The notes beneath the pieces were generated by a model that did no database searches, had not been told where the DNA came from, and saw only the letters and a program-made list of their open reading frames with translations. A DNA stretch of 64,000 bases from Streptomyces sp. CB03234. GTDB taxonomy: Bacteria; Actinomycetota; Actinomycetes; Streptomycetales; Streptomycetaceae. The position numbers and the translations under genes were made by a program. The stretch covers positions 735,591-799,590 of the forward strand of contig NZ_LIYH01000002.1 in the NCBI RefSeq assembly GCF_001905885.1, written 5' to 3'. Shown here in pieces: positions 27,450 to 34,973 of this stretch (positions within the stretch are counted from its first letter, which is position 1; each line of letters begins with the position of its first letter).

Positions 27450-27508
27450 CTAGCAGAATGGCCCTCCCGACTGGCGGCTTCTCGGGCGCCCGTGCTCGAC
27501 TGTTGGCC

Positions 27509-28558
27509 ATGAGTGAGCAGCCGGGCCGGATCATGTCGGGCGAGATGGCGGAGCAGCCTGCCGTGCTGCGCCGGATCCTGGAGCAGGGCGCACCGGCGAT
27601 CCGTACCGTCGCGGCGGCCATCGCGGCCCGGCGGCCCCGCTTCGTCCTGCTCACGGCACGCGGTACGTCCGACAACGCCGCCCTGTACGCCAAGTACCTG
27701 CTGGAGATCCGGCTCGGCCTGCCCTGCGGGCTGACGTCCATGTCGACGACCACCGCCTACGGGGCGAAGCCCGACCTCACCGACGTCCTCGTCATCACCG
27801 TCAGCCAGTCCGGCGGCTCGCCCGACCTCGTCGCCTCCACCAAGGCCGCCCGGGAGGCGGGCGCGGTCACCCTCGCCGTCACCAACAACGCGGACTCGCC
27901 GCTCGCGGCGGTCTCCGAGCACCACATCGACATCCTGGCCGGTCCGGAGAGGGCGCTGCCCGCGACCAAGACGTACACCGCCTCGCTGCTCGCCCTCTAC
28001 CTCTTCGTCGAGGGCCTGCGCGGCGACGGCGGCAGCGCGGCCGCCGGCCCCGTACCCGACCTGGCGGCCCAGGTCCTGGACCGCCGCGCCGAGGTGCGCG
28101 CCCTGGCCGGCCGCTACCGCTTCGCCGAGCGCATGGTGATCACCTCACGCGGCTACGGCTACCCCACGGCCAAGGAAGCCGCGCTGAAGCTGATGGAGAC
28201 CAGCTACATCCCCGCCCTCGCCTACTCGGGCGCGGACCTGCTGCACGGCCCGCTCGCCATGGTCGACAACATCTCGCCCGTCATCGCGGTCGTCCCCGAC
28301 GGCAAGGGCGGCGCCGCCCTCCAGCCGGTCCTCGACCGCCTCCGCGGCCGCGGTGCGGACCTGGTCGTCGTCGGCCCCCGCCCGCAGGTCGAGGCCGCCT
28401 CGGCCGGTTTCGTACTGCCCACGGAAGGGCTGCCCGAGGAGCTCCAGCCGATCCTGGAGATCCTGCCGCTCCAGCTCCTCGCCTACGAGGTCACCATCGC
28501 CCGGGGCCAGGACCCCGACGCCCCCCGCGCCCTGGCGAAGGTCACCGAGACGCATTGA
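27509..28558 (+). CDS. SIS-domain protein (GlmS C-terminal-like sugar isomerase/deaminase)
   Basis: A 349-residue cytosolic protein with two sugar-isomerase (SIS) domains. Sugar-phosphate loops are LTARGTSDNAALYAKYLLE and SQSGGSPDLV, and the second domain has SRGYGYPTAKEAALKLME with ALAYSGADLLHGPLAM. It lacks the glutaminase domain of GlmS, so it probably isomerises or deaminates an amino-sugar phosphate, or is regulatory. I start at ATG 27509 (MSEQPGR); ATG 27458 would add 17 residues. It shares a DasR operator with nagB. Confidence 0.85.
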   Translation: MSEQPGRIMSGEMAEQPAVLRRILEQGAPAIRTVAAAIAARRPRFVLLTARGTSDNAALYAKYLLEIRLGLPCGLTSMSTTTAYGAKPDLTDVLVITVSQSGGSPDLVASTKAAREAGAVTLAVTNNADSPLAAVSEHHIDILAGPERALPATKTYTASLLALYLFVEGLRGDGGSAAAGPVPDLAAQVLDRRAEVRALAGRYRFAERMVITSRGYGYPTAKEAALKLMETSYIPALAYSGADLLHGPLAMVDNISPVIAVVPDGKGGAALQPVLDRLRGRGADLVVVGPRPQVEAASAGFVLPTEGLPEELQPILEILPLQLLAYEVTIARGQDPDAPRALAKVTETH

Positions 28559-28721
28559 TCCCTGACGTCGGTGGTGCCTGGCGGAAACATGACGCCGACG
28601 CGGAAAGCCCGGTGCCGGACGGAGTCCGGCCGTCGGCCGAAGCTTTCGAGGCCGCCGGGCCGAGGAAGGGCCGAGGAACGCGGGGGCGGCGGAAGAGAGG
28701 TGCACCCGCGGGCCGCGGCGC

Positions 28722-28868
28722 CAGGACGGGACCCTCAACCCGTCCGGCACCGCAGCCCGGAGTTGCCCGGCCGTCGGGTGTGCGGTCCCGCGGCCGTGTG
28801 GAGGACTCGGCGCAGTCAGGGCAGAGAGCGCCGGGTTCCTCGATCCACCCTCCTGTGCGGGGAGGATG
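28722..28868 (-). ncRNA. Putative small RNA like S. coelicolor scr5239, DasR-controlled
   Basis: This 459-bp gap between the SIS gene and the histidine kinase has no convincing ORF. On the reverse strand TCCACA (28900-28895) and TAGAGC (28877-28872), 17 bases apart, form a candidate promoter with a start near 28866. The transcript would contain a CCATCCTCC/GGAGGGTGG hairpin, an ACCGCA/TGCGGT stem and a final GGACGGG...CCCGTCC hairpin at 28724-28745. S. coelicolor has a DasR-regulated sRNA of about 159 nt, scr5239, at the equivalent place. Ends are inferred, not mapped. Confidence 0.6.
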
Positions 28869-28894
28869 GAGGCTCTAGTGTGTCACTGGTTCAG

Positions 28895-28910
28895 TGTGGA
28901 CTAGACCAAT
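28895..28910. promoter_or_regulatory. DasR-responsive element at the small RNA promoter
   Basis: TGTGGACTAGACCAAT matches the dre core and overlaps the candidate -35 of the reverse-strand RNA. A second inverted repeat, AGACC-AATC-GGTCT, overlaps it at 28903-28916, and CACTG-GTT-CAGTG lies beside it. Confidence 0.75.
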
Positions 28911-29017
28911 CGGTCTGTCCATCCGTATGACAGACCATATGTACGCGCCCATCCTCCACCACGGACCGGCCAAACGCCAGGTTCATCCGGTTCGGCGGCA
29001 CAGGTACGCTCGCACAT

Positions 29018-30496
29018 GTGCCCTCCATGAACGACCTCGTACGCCAGCACACCGCTCTGAGTGAGACCGACCTCGAGTGGCTCCACCTGCTGGTCTCGGA
29101 GTGGCAACTGCTCTCCGACCTCTCCTTCGCCGACCTCGTCCTGTGGGTCCCGACCCGCGACGGCACCCGGTACGTCTCCGTCGCGCAGATGCGGCCCAAC
29201 ACCGGCCCCACCTCCTACCAGGACGACATGGTCGGCCACCTCGTCCCGCGCGGCCGCCGCCCGCTGCTGGACGCCGCGCTCGACGAGGGCCGCATCGTGC
29301 GCGAGGGCGACCCGGAGTGGCGCGAGGAGGTCCCGGTACGGGTCGAGTCCATCCCCGTACGCCGCGAGGGCCGCGTCCTCGGAGTGATCGCGCGCAATAC
29401 GAACCTGCTGACGGTGCGCACCCCCAGTCGGCTGGAGCTGACCTACCTCCAGTCCGCCTCCGACCTGGCCCAGATGATCGCGGCCGGCACCTTCCCCTTC
29501 CCCGGTCAACAAGTCGACATGGACGCCTCGCCGCGCGCCGGCGACGGGCTGATCCGGCTCGACGCGGACGGCGTCGTCCAGTACGCCTCGCCCAACGCCC
29601 TCTCCGCGTACCACCGCCTCGGCCTCGCCGCCGACCTGGTGGGCCAGCACCTCGGCCAGATCACCGCCGAACTCGCCCCCTCCCGGGGCCCGGTGGACGA
29701 GGCCATGGTCAAGCTGGCCAGCGGATACGCGCCGCGCGAGGCGGAGGTCGAGGGAAACGGGGGAGTGATCCAGCTGCGGGCGATTCCGCTCAAGCCCAAG
29801 GGCACCCGGATCGGTTCGCTGGTCCTGCTCCGGGACGTCACCGAACTGCGGCGCCGCGAGCGCGAGTTGATCACCAAGGACGCCACCATCCGGGAGATCC
29901 ACCACCGGGTGAAGAACAACCTCCAGACCGTCGCCGCCCTGCTGCGCCTCCAGGCCCGCCGGATGGACTCCGACCGGGGCCGCGAGGCACTGAACGAGGC
30001 GGTGCGACGCGTCGGCTCGATCGCCATCGTGCACGAGACGCTCTCGCAGAACCTCGACGAGCGCGTCGAGTTCGACGAGATCGCCGACCGGGTGATCTCG
30101 ATGGTCGCCGAGATCTCACCCGGCAAGGTCACCTGCCGCCGCAACGGCCGCTTCGGCATCCTCGACGCCGAGGTCGCCACCCCGCTGTCGATGGTCCTCA
30201 CCGAGATCCTCCAGAACGCCCTGGAGCACGCCTTCGCCCCGAACGAACACGGCACGGTCGAGGTCTCGGCGGTACGCGGCGACCCGCGCGCCCGGGACGC
30301 CCGGCTGCTGATCACCATTCAGGACGACGGCAGCGGACTTCCCGAGGGCTTCGACCCGCAGCGCGCCGGCAACCTCGGTCTCCAGATCGTCCGCACACTG
30401 GTGGAGGGCGAACTCGGCGGTACGTTCGACATGCAGCCCGCCCCCGGGCGCGGTACGCGCGTGGTCCTCGACGTTCCCGTACAGGCGCAGAAATAG
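29018..30496 (+). CDS. PdtaS-type sensor histidine kinase (GAF/PAS plus HWE/HisKA_2)
   Basis: A 492-residue soluble kinase. Residues 1-160 form a GAF-like N-terminal sensor, about 175-285 a PAS domain (GLIRLDADGVVQYASPNA), then the phosphoacceptor helix IREIHHRVKNNLQTVAALL of the HisKA_2 class and the ATPase domain (TEILQNALEHAF, DDGSGLP, GNLGLQIVRTLV). Mycobacterial PdtaS pairs with an RNA-binding ANTAR regulator; none is adjacent. TACGCT at 29005-29010 lies seven bases before the GTG, so the mRNA may be leaderless. Confidence 0.9.
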   Translation: MPSMNDLVRQHTALSETDLEWLHLLVSEWQLLSDLSFADLVLWVPTRDGTRYVSVAQMRPNTGPTSYQDDMVGHLVPRGRRPLLDAALDEGRIVREGDPEWREEVPVRVESIPVRREGRVLGVIARNTNLLTVRTPSRLELTYLQSASDLAQMIAAGTFPFPGQQVDMDASPRAGDGLIRLDADGVVQYASPNALSAYHRLGLAADLVGQHLGQITAELAPSRGPVDEAMVKLASGYAPREAEVEGNGGVIQLRAIPLKPKGTRIGSLVLLRDVTELRRRERELITKDATIREIHHRVKNNLQTVAALLRLQARRMDSDRGREALNEAVRRVGSIAIVHETLSQNLDERVEFDEIADRVISMVAEISPGKVTCRRNGRFGILDAEVATPLSMVLTEILQNALEHAFAPNEHGTVEVSAVRGDPRARDARLLITIQDDGSGLPEGFDPQRAGNLGLQIVRTLVEGELGGTFDMQPAPGRGTRVVLDVPVQAQK

Positions 30497-30500
30497 CAGC

Positions 30501-30532
30501 GAGCCCCGGACCGTGGAGACGGTCCGGGGCTC
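30501..30532. terminator. Terminator between the histidine kinase and wblE
   Basis: GAGCCCCGGACCGT (30501-30514) pairs perfectly with ACGGTCCGGGGCTC (30519-30532) around GGAG, directly after the kinase stop, between convergent genes. Confidence 0.9.
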
Positions 30533-30633
30533 GAACGCTTTGGGTTACTGCTGCGCGCTGCGGCTCGGGAGGCGGGTCAGTGCGTACACGCTGTACGCGC
30601 CGCCTGGCTTCAGGCTCGTAGCGGTGGCGTCGC

Positions 30634-30891
30634 TCAGGCGCTGGCGTTACGCGCCCGGTTGCGGGCGGCGCGGCGCTTCATGGCGCGACGCTCGTCCTCG
30701 CTGAGGCCACCCCAGACGCCGGAGTCCTGGCCGGACTCGAGCGCCCACTGCAGGCACTGCTCCATGACGGGGCAGCGACGGCAGACAGCCTTGGCTTCCT
30801 CGATCTGCAGCAGCGCAGGACCGGTGTTGCCGATGGGGAAGAACAGCTCGGGGTCTTCCTCACGACAAACGGCGTTGTGACGCCAGTCCAT
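30634..30891 (-). CDS. wblE: WhiB-family iron-sulfur transcription factor WblE
   Basis: The 85-residue product has the four WhiB cysteines: C9 (NAVCREED), and the cluster VCRRCPVMEQC, which bind a redox-sensitive [4Fe-4S] cluster, followed by the GVWGG turn and a basic C-terminal tail (RRAARNRARNAS). It pairs with the principal sigma factor to steer transcription. The ATG at 30891 lies seven bases after AGGAGAGG and gives the family start MDWRHNA. The genomic neighbours match the wblE locus of S. coelicolor. Confidence 0.93.
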   Translation of the reverse strand: MDWRHNAVCREEDPELFFPIGNTGPALLQIEEAKAVCRRCPVMEQCLQWALESGQDSGVWGGLSEDERRAMKRRAARNRARNASA

Positions 30892-31209
30892 GGCTGCTAC
30901 CTCTCCTTGGTGTTGCATGCAAGTTGCTTGTGAATGTGAACGCTTTCACGAATCCCTCAACAAGTGAAGGGCCGAACGCCAGATGAACTGGTGTGGTCCT
31001 GGATTTGAGGAGGGGTTCTGGCTCTCACTGGAGGCCGGTCCTGCGGGCCGTCCCGATCGCCATGTAGAGATTCGCAAACCTCGGCGGCGGATACAACCCC
31101 TTCCGGAAAGTTTTTTTTGATTCCTCGGTGTCGGCTAGGTCACAGCCGTACTTCTATGGGGTGGACCCTGGCCCATACGTTCGAGATAAAGGACCAACGG
31201 CCCTTCCAC
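30892..31209. other. Intergenic region upstream of wblE
   Basis: About 318 bp without a convincing ORF, carrying the wblE leader and promoter on the reverse strand. It includes an unusually AT-rich stretch for this genome: TTCCGGAA followed by T8 near 31103-31118. GGAAG and GTT elements occur on the reverse strand but not at the spacing of sigma-R promoters. I could not assign the promoter. Confidence 0.5.
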
Positions 31210-32178
31210 TCACACAATCACACGCAGTGCACGACGAACGCCTGTGAACGTCACGCTGCTGCGCAGACCCAGGTGGTCTCCGTCCATCTGGAAGGGCAGC
31301 GGCACCTTCGAATGCAAGGTGAAGTCGGTCAGGTCGTGCAGGGAGAGAGCGTGCTTGCCGTGCGGGCCGCGCTCCGGGCTGGACGTCAGCAGCTGGGTCG
31401 CGTACCGCGCCACGGAGGCCGTCGACAGCCGGCTCAGCGCGAGTACGTCGAGAGCCGTGTCGAAGGACGCCGCGGGCGACGCGTACACCGGACGATTGCC
31501 CAGGTAGGTCCAGGGCGCGGTGTTGCAGACTATCGACAGCGCGATGTCGTGGACCGGGTCCGCGCCCGGGCGCTCCAGCGTGATCTTGCCGTGCCGGCGG
31601 TGCGGCTCGTCCAGGAACTGGCGCATCGCCTGCCGGATGTAGAGCGCGTGCGTCGATCTCTTGCCGCGCTCGCGCTGCTGTTCGACCCGGCCGATCACGC
31701 CCGCGTCGAAGCCGAAACCGGCACAGAAGGTGAACCAGCGGGCCGGAACGGACTCGTCCTCCGTGCCGGGCGTGCCCGCCGCGAGCCCGAGGCCGACGGT
31801 ACGGTCGCGGCGCTCGCGCAGCGCGTCCAGCAGCGCGCCGGTCGCCTCCACGGCGTCGTTCGGCAGGCCCAGCGCGCGGGCGAAGACATTGGTGGACCCG
31901 CCGGGCACCACCGCGAGGTGCGGAAGCCGGTCGGGGTCGGGGCCGTGGTGCAGCAGCCCGTTGACGACCTCGTTGACGGTGCCGTCGCCACCGAGGGCGA
32001 CGACGAGCTCGACGTCCCGGGACTCGGCGGCCCGGCGGGCCAGGTCACGGGCGTGGCCCCGGTACTCGGTCGTGACCGCCTCCAGCTTCATCTCGCTGGC
32101 CAGCGCGTGGATCAGTACGTCACGGGTGCGGGCACTGGTGGTGGTGGCTGCCGGATTGACCACGAGGAGTGCGCGCAT
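31210..32178 (-). CDS. Diacylglycerol kinase-family lipid kinase
   Basis: A 322-residue DAGK-catalytic-domain protein. The nucleotide-binding signature VALGGDGTVNEVVNGL lies near residue 60-75, with VVPGGSTNVFARALGLP after it and NPAATTTSA at the N-terminus. It probably phosphorylates diacylglycerol or a related lipid at the membrane. The ATG at 32178 gives the family start MRALLVVNPAA; it has only a weak ribosome site and may be leaderless. Confidence 0.88.
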   Translation of the reverse strand: MRALLVVNPAATTTSARTRDVLIHALASEMKLEAVTTEYRGHARDLARRAAESRDVELVVALGGDGTVNEVVNGLLHHGPDPDRLPHLAVVPGGSTNVFARALGLPNDAVEATGALLDALRERRDRTVGLGLAAGTPGTEDESVPARWFTFCAGFGFDAGVIGRVEQQRERGKRSTHALYIRQAMRQFLDEPHRRHGKITLERPGADPVHDIALSIVCNTAPWTYLGNRPVYASPAASFDTALDVLALSRLSTASVARYATQLLTSSPERGPHGKHALSLHDLTDFTLHSKVPLPFQMDGDHLGLRSSVTFTGVRRALRVIV

Positions 32179-32259
32179 GCCCGCCAGGTTACCTACCGCG
32201 CGGTACCGGGCCCAGCCCCGGCCCGGTCGGTGGACAGGCCCGGCGGCTACCCTGCGAGG

Positions 32260-32691
32260 GTGAGCAGTACGGAGCAGACCCCCGCCGAGACCTCCTCTTC
32301 CGCTTCCCGCCCCGCCCGGGTCACCGCCGCCGCGGTCGTGGCCGCGCTGGAGGCGCTCGCCCTCTTCGCCGGAGGCGCGTACCTGCTCGTGACGAGCCTC
32401 ACGGGCCGGCCGGACGACCTGACGCAGGCCCTGACGGGCGGCGCGACGCTCCTCGCGCTCGGGCTGATCCCGCTGCTGGCCGCGCGGGGACTGCTGCGGT
32501 GCCGCAGCTGGAGCCGGGGGCCGGCGATCATCACCCAGCTGATGGCCCTCCCGGTGGCGTGGACGCTCCTCCAGGCGTCGAGCGCCGCGATCCCCGGGGG
32601 CATCGCCCTCGCGGTCGCGGCGGTCGCCGGCCTGGTCCTCCTGGTCCACCCCCAGACCACCGAGGCCCTGGGCATCCGCCCCCGCGCCTGA
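32260..32691 (+). CDS. Small four-helix membrane protein of unknown function
   Basis: A 143-residue protein with a Ser/Thr-rich N-terminus and four predicted membrane helices (AAAVVAALEALALFAGGAYL, ATLLALGLIPLLAARGLL, a third and fourth after the SWSRGPA turn). TACCCT lies about seven bases upstream of the GTG, suggesting a leaderless mRNA. It diverges from the lipid kinase. Confidence 0.8.
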   Translation: MSSTEQTPAETSSSASRPARVTAAAVVAALEALALFAGGAYLLVTSLTGRPDDLTQALTGGATLLALGLIPLLAARGLLRCRSWSRGPAIITQLMALPVAWTLLQASSAAIPGGIALAVAAVAGLVLLVHPQTTEALGIRPRA

Positions 32692-32700
32692 CGCCCCCCG

Positions 32701-32770
32701 TTGTGGGCAGTCGTTCCGCTGGGGGTCCCCCCAGGACGAAGTCCTAGGGGGAGGAACGGGTGGGCACAAC
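32701..32770. repeat. Long imperfect palindrome of intergenic repeat type
   Basis: TTGTGGGCA...CGTTCC on the left is mirrored by GGAACG...TGGGCACAA on the right, with the inner core GGGGGTCCCCCCAGGACGAA and TCCTAGGGGG. Similar GGGGGTCCCCC-type extragenic palindromes are scattered through Streptomyces genomes. Here it sits between the convergent small membrane gene and sigH and may end both transcripts. Confidence 0.65.
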
Positions 32771-32836
32771 GGAACGGGGCGGCGCCCTCTTCCCGGTTCC
32801 TCCCGGGGCCGTGCGGCACGGTGGCCTGCCGGGGGG

Positions 32837-33781
32837 CTACTCCTCGACCAGCAGCTTCTCGCGCAGCTGCGCCAGCGTCCGGGCCAGCAGGCGCGAGACG
32901 TGCATCTGGGAGATGCCCACCTCCTGGGCGATCTGCGACTGGGTCATGTTGCCGAAGAATCGGAGGAGAAGGATCCGCTTCTCCCGAGGCGGGAGGTCCT
33001 CCAGGAGCGGTTTGAGGGACTCCCGGTACTCGACTCCTTCGAGGGCCTCGTCCTCCGCACCCAGCGTGTCCGCGACGGCGGGGGACTCGTCGTCCGTGTC
33101 CGGGACGTCCAGCGAGAGCGTCGAGTACGCGTTGGCGGACTCCAGGCCCTCCAGGACCTCCTCCTCCGAGATGCCGAGGCGCTCGGCCAGCTCGTGCACC
33201 GTCGGGGAGCGGCCGTGCAGCTGGGAGAGCTCGGCGGTGGCCGTGGTCAGGGAGAGGCGCAGCTCCTGGAGGCGGCGGGGCACCCGTACCGCCCAGCCCT
33301 TGTCGCGGAAGTGGCGCTTGATCTCGCCGACCACGGTGGGAGTGGCGTACGTGGAGAACTCGACGCCCCGGTCGGGGTCGAAGCGGTCGACCGACTTGAT
33401 CAGGCCGATGGTGGCGACCTGCGTCAGGTCGTCCAGCGGCTCCCCCCGGTTGCGGAAGCGGCGCGCGAGGTGCTCGACCAGCGGCAGGTGCATCCGTACG
33501 AGCTGGTTGCGCAGCTCCGCCCGCTCGGGCGAGCCGTCCGGCAGTGTGCGCAACCGGATGAACATCGCCCGCGCACCACTGCGGTCGTGCGGATCGTGGT
33601 GGTGGTACTGGTTCTGCTGCTCGCTCATCTGGGCCGCCCGCTCCGCCTGCGCCTGCTCCGGCGCATCCAAAAGACCGTCCACCGGGTGCGGCCGCGCCTG
33701 CTGTTCCGGGATGCCCTCCGGCGAGCTCAACACCCGTGGGCCGCGCTCCTCGTCTCGCACCGGACCGTCCCCGTTCCTCAC
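32837..33781 (-). CDS. sigH: SigB/SigF-type stress sigma factor SigH
   Basis: A 314-residue SigB/F/G-class sigma factor. After a poorly conserved 75-residue N-terminal extension come region 2 (RFRNRGEPLDDLTQVATIGL, VEFSTYATPTVVGEIKRHF), region 3 (PTVHELAERLGISEEEVLE) and region 4 (REKRILLLRFFGNMTQSQIA, ISQMHVSRLLARTL). In S. coelicolor SigH serves osmotic stress and septation and is made in several N-terminal forms. The GTG overlaps the stop of its anti-sigma gene (GTGA). Confidence 0.9.
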   Translation of the reverse strand: MRNGDGPVRDEERGPRVLSSPEGIPEQQARPHPVDGLLDAPEQAQAERAAQMSEQQNQYHHHDPHDRSGARAMFIRLRTLPDGSPERAELRNQLVRMHLPLVEHLARRFRNRGEPLDDLTQVATIGLIKSVDRFDPDRGVEFSTYATPTVVGEIKRHFRDKGWAVRVPRRLQELRLSLTTATAELSQLHGRSPTVHELAERLGISEEEVLEGLESANAYSTLSLDVPDTDDESPAVADTLGAEDEALEGVEYRESLKPLLEDLPPREKRILLLRFFGNMTQSQIAQEVGISQMHVSRLLARTLAQLREKLLVEE

Positions 33782-34191
33782 GCCGGCCCGGGTCCCGCGC
33801 CGCGCTGTTTGTACAGGCTGATGGAGACCGTCCGGTCGTCGGCGACGGACGAGTCGACCTTGCCGGCCAGCGCCGAGAGCACCGTCCAGGCGAACGTGTC
33901 ACGCTCCGGGGCCCGGCCGTCGGTCGTGGGCGCCGAGACCGTGACGTCCAGGGAGTCGTCGATGAGGCGGAACACGCAGCTCAGGACCGAGCCGGGCACC
34001 GCTTGCTGGAGCAGGATCGCGCACGCCTCGTCGACCGCGATGCGCAAGTCCTCGATCTCGTCGAGGGTGAAGTCCAAACGCGCCGCCAGGCCGGCCGTGG
34101 CCGTACGCAGCACGGACAGGTAGGCACCCGCAGCGGGCAGCCGGACTTCCACGAAGTCCTGGGTCCCGGGCTCGCCTGCGATCTGGGACAC
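33778..34191 (-). CDS. prsH: SpoIIAB/RsbW-type anti-sigma factor for SigH (PrsH/UshX)
   Basis: A 137-residue HATPase-type anti-sigma kinase: LDEIEDLRIAVDEACAILL holds the N-box-like helix and DTFAWTVLSALAGKV the C-terminal part. It binds SigH and is released when antagonist proteins sequester it. The GTG at 34191 lies five bases after GGAGG and yields MSQIAGEPGTQD; a TTG six codons earlier in frame is the less likely start. First gene of a two-gene operon with sigH. Confidence 0.88.
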   Translation of the reverse strand: MSQIAGEPGTQDFVEVRLPAAGAYLSVLRTATAGLAARLDFTLDEIEDLRIAVDEACAILLQQAVPGSVLSCVFRLIDDSLDVTVSAPTTDGRAPERDTFAWTVLSALAGKVDSSVADDRTVSISLYKQRGAGPGPA

Positions 34192-34432
34192 CCTCACCTC
34201 CAAGGTGGCACAAGCTCTTTCGGGGCTCGGAAGAGGGGAGATCTCCCCCGAACCGGTGCGGTACGCAGGTGTGCGTAGTCCGCCGTGACGCTATCGCGAT
34301 CCATGGTGCCGTGTCGCCGGGACCCCCGCTCCGGCGGCTGTCACTCATGGTAAGCATATGAGTACGGACAGTGGCTAGAGGTCTGAGGGGCCCAATCGCG
34401 AGAAACCGGCGGAGGGTTGACGTACCCAGACC

Positions 34433-34693
34433 TCACACGATCGAACCGTCGACAAAGCACCAACGCCACTTCTCCCCGGGTTCGAAGGTCCGCATCACCG
34501 GGTGACCGGTGTCCTTGAAGTGCTTGGTGGCATGCTGCCCGGCCGAGGAGTCGCAGCAGCCGACGTGCCCGCACAACAGACACAGGCGCAGCTGCACCGG
34601 GTGCGTGCCGTCGGCGGCGCACTCGGGGCACGTCTCGGACAGTGGGGTGGGCTCGGGCCGTGGCAGTTCGGCCGCGTGCGGGCACTCGCGCAT
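34433..34693 (-). CDS. UBP-type zinc-finger protein
   Basis: An 86-residue protein made almost only of a ZnF-UBP fold: CPECAADGTHPVQLRLCLLC, GHVGCCDSS, HATKHFKDTGHPVM and EKWRWCFVD supply the Cys and His ligands. Such small bacterial proteins are common in actinobacteria; a ubiquitin-like partner is not expected, so the role is unknown. Confidence 0.88.
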   Translation of the reverse strand: MRECPHAAELPRPEPTPLSETCPECAADGTHPVQLRLCLLCGHVGCCDSSAGQHATKHFKDTGHPVMRTFEPGEKWRWCFVDGSIV

Positions 34694-34710
34694 GATTGCC
34701 AGGTTACGAG

Positions 34711-34945
34711 GTGCCCCACCGGTGGTGGACCGAGGCGGGGCCTCGGTGGTTGCTGTTGGGTGGGTGGTACCTGGGCGGAACGCCGGTGCCCCACCGGTGG
34801 TGGACCGAGGCGGGGCCTCGGTGGTTGCTGTTGGGCGGGTGGTACCTGGGTGGAACGCCGGTGCCCCACCGGTGGTGGACCGAGGCGGGGCCTCGGTGGT
34901 TGCTGTTGGGCGGGTGGTACCGGGGCGGAACGCCGGTGCCCAACC
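34711..34945. repeat. Three tandem 75-bp repeats upstream of the antiporter
   Basis: Copies begin at 34711, 34786 and 34861 with only one to three differences, and a broken fourth begins at 34936. Each unit contains the palindrome CCACCGGTGG and a stem-loop CCGAGGC-GGG-GCCTCGG (first at 34730-34746). The period of 25 codons keeps the antiporter frame open through all copies, so a read-through peptide (GAPPVVDRGGASVVAVG type) is possible, though the gene's own ribosome site lies after the repeats. Confidence 0.95.
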
Positions 34946-34973
34946 CGTGGTGCATCGCGAGAGTGGGGAGACG

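Noticed and set aside
28571..28930. Possible protein gene between the SIS and kinase genes
   Set aside because: Basic random-looking peptide, no ribosome site, and it overlaps RNA hairpins and the operator; a small RNA fits better.
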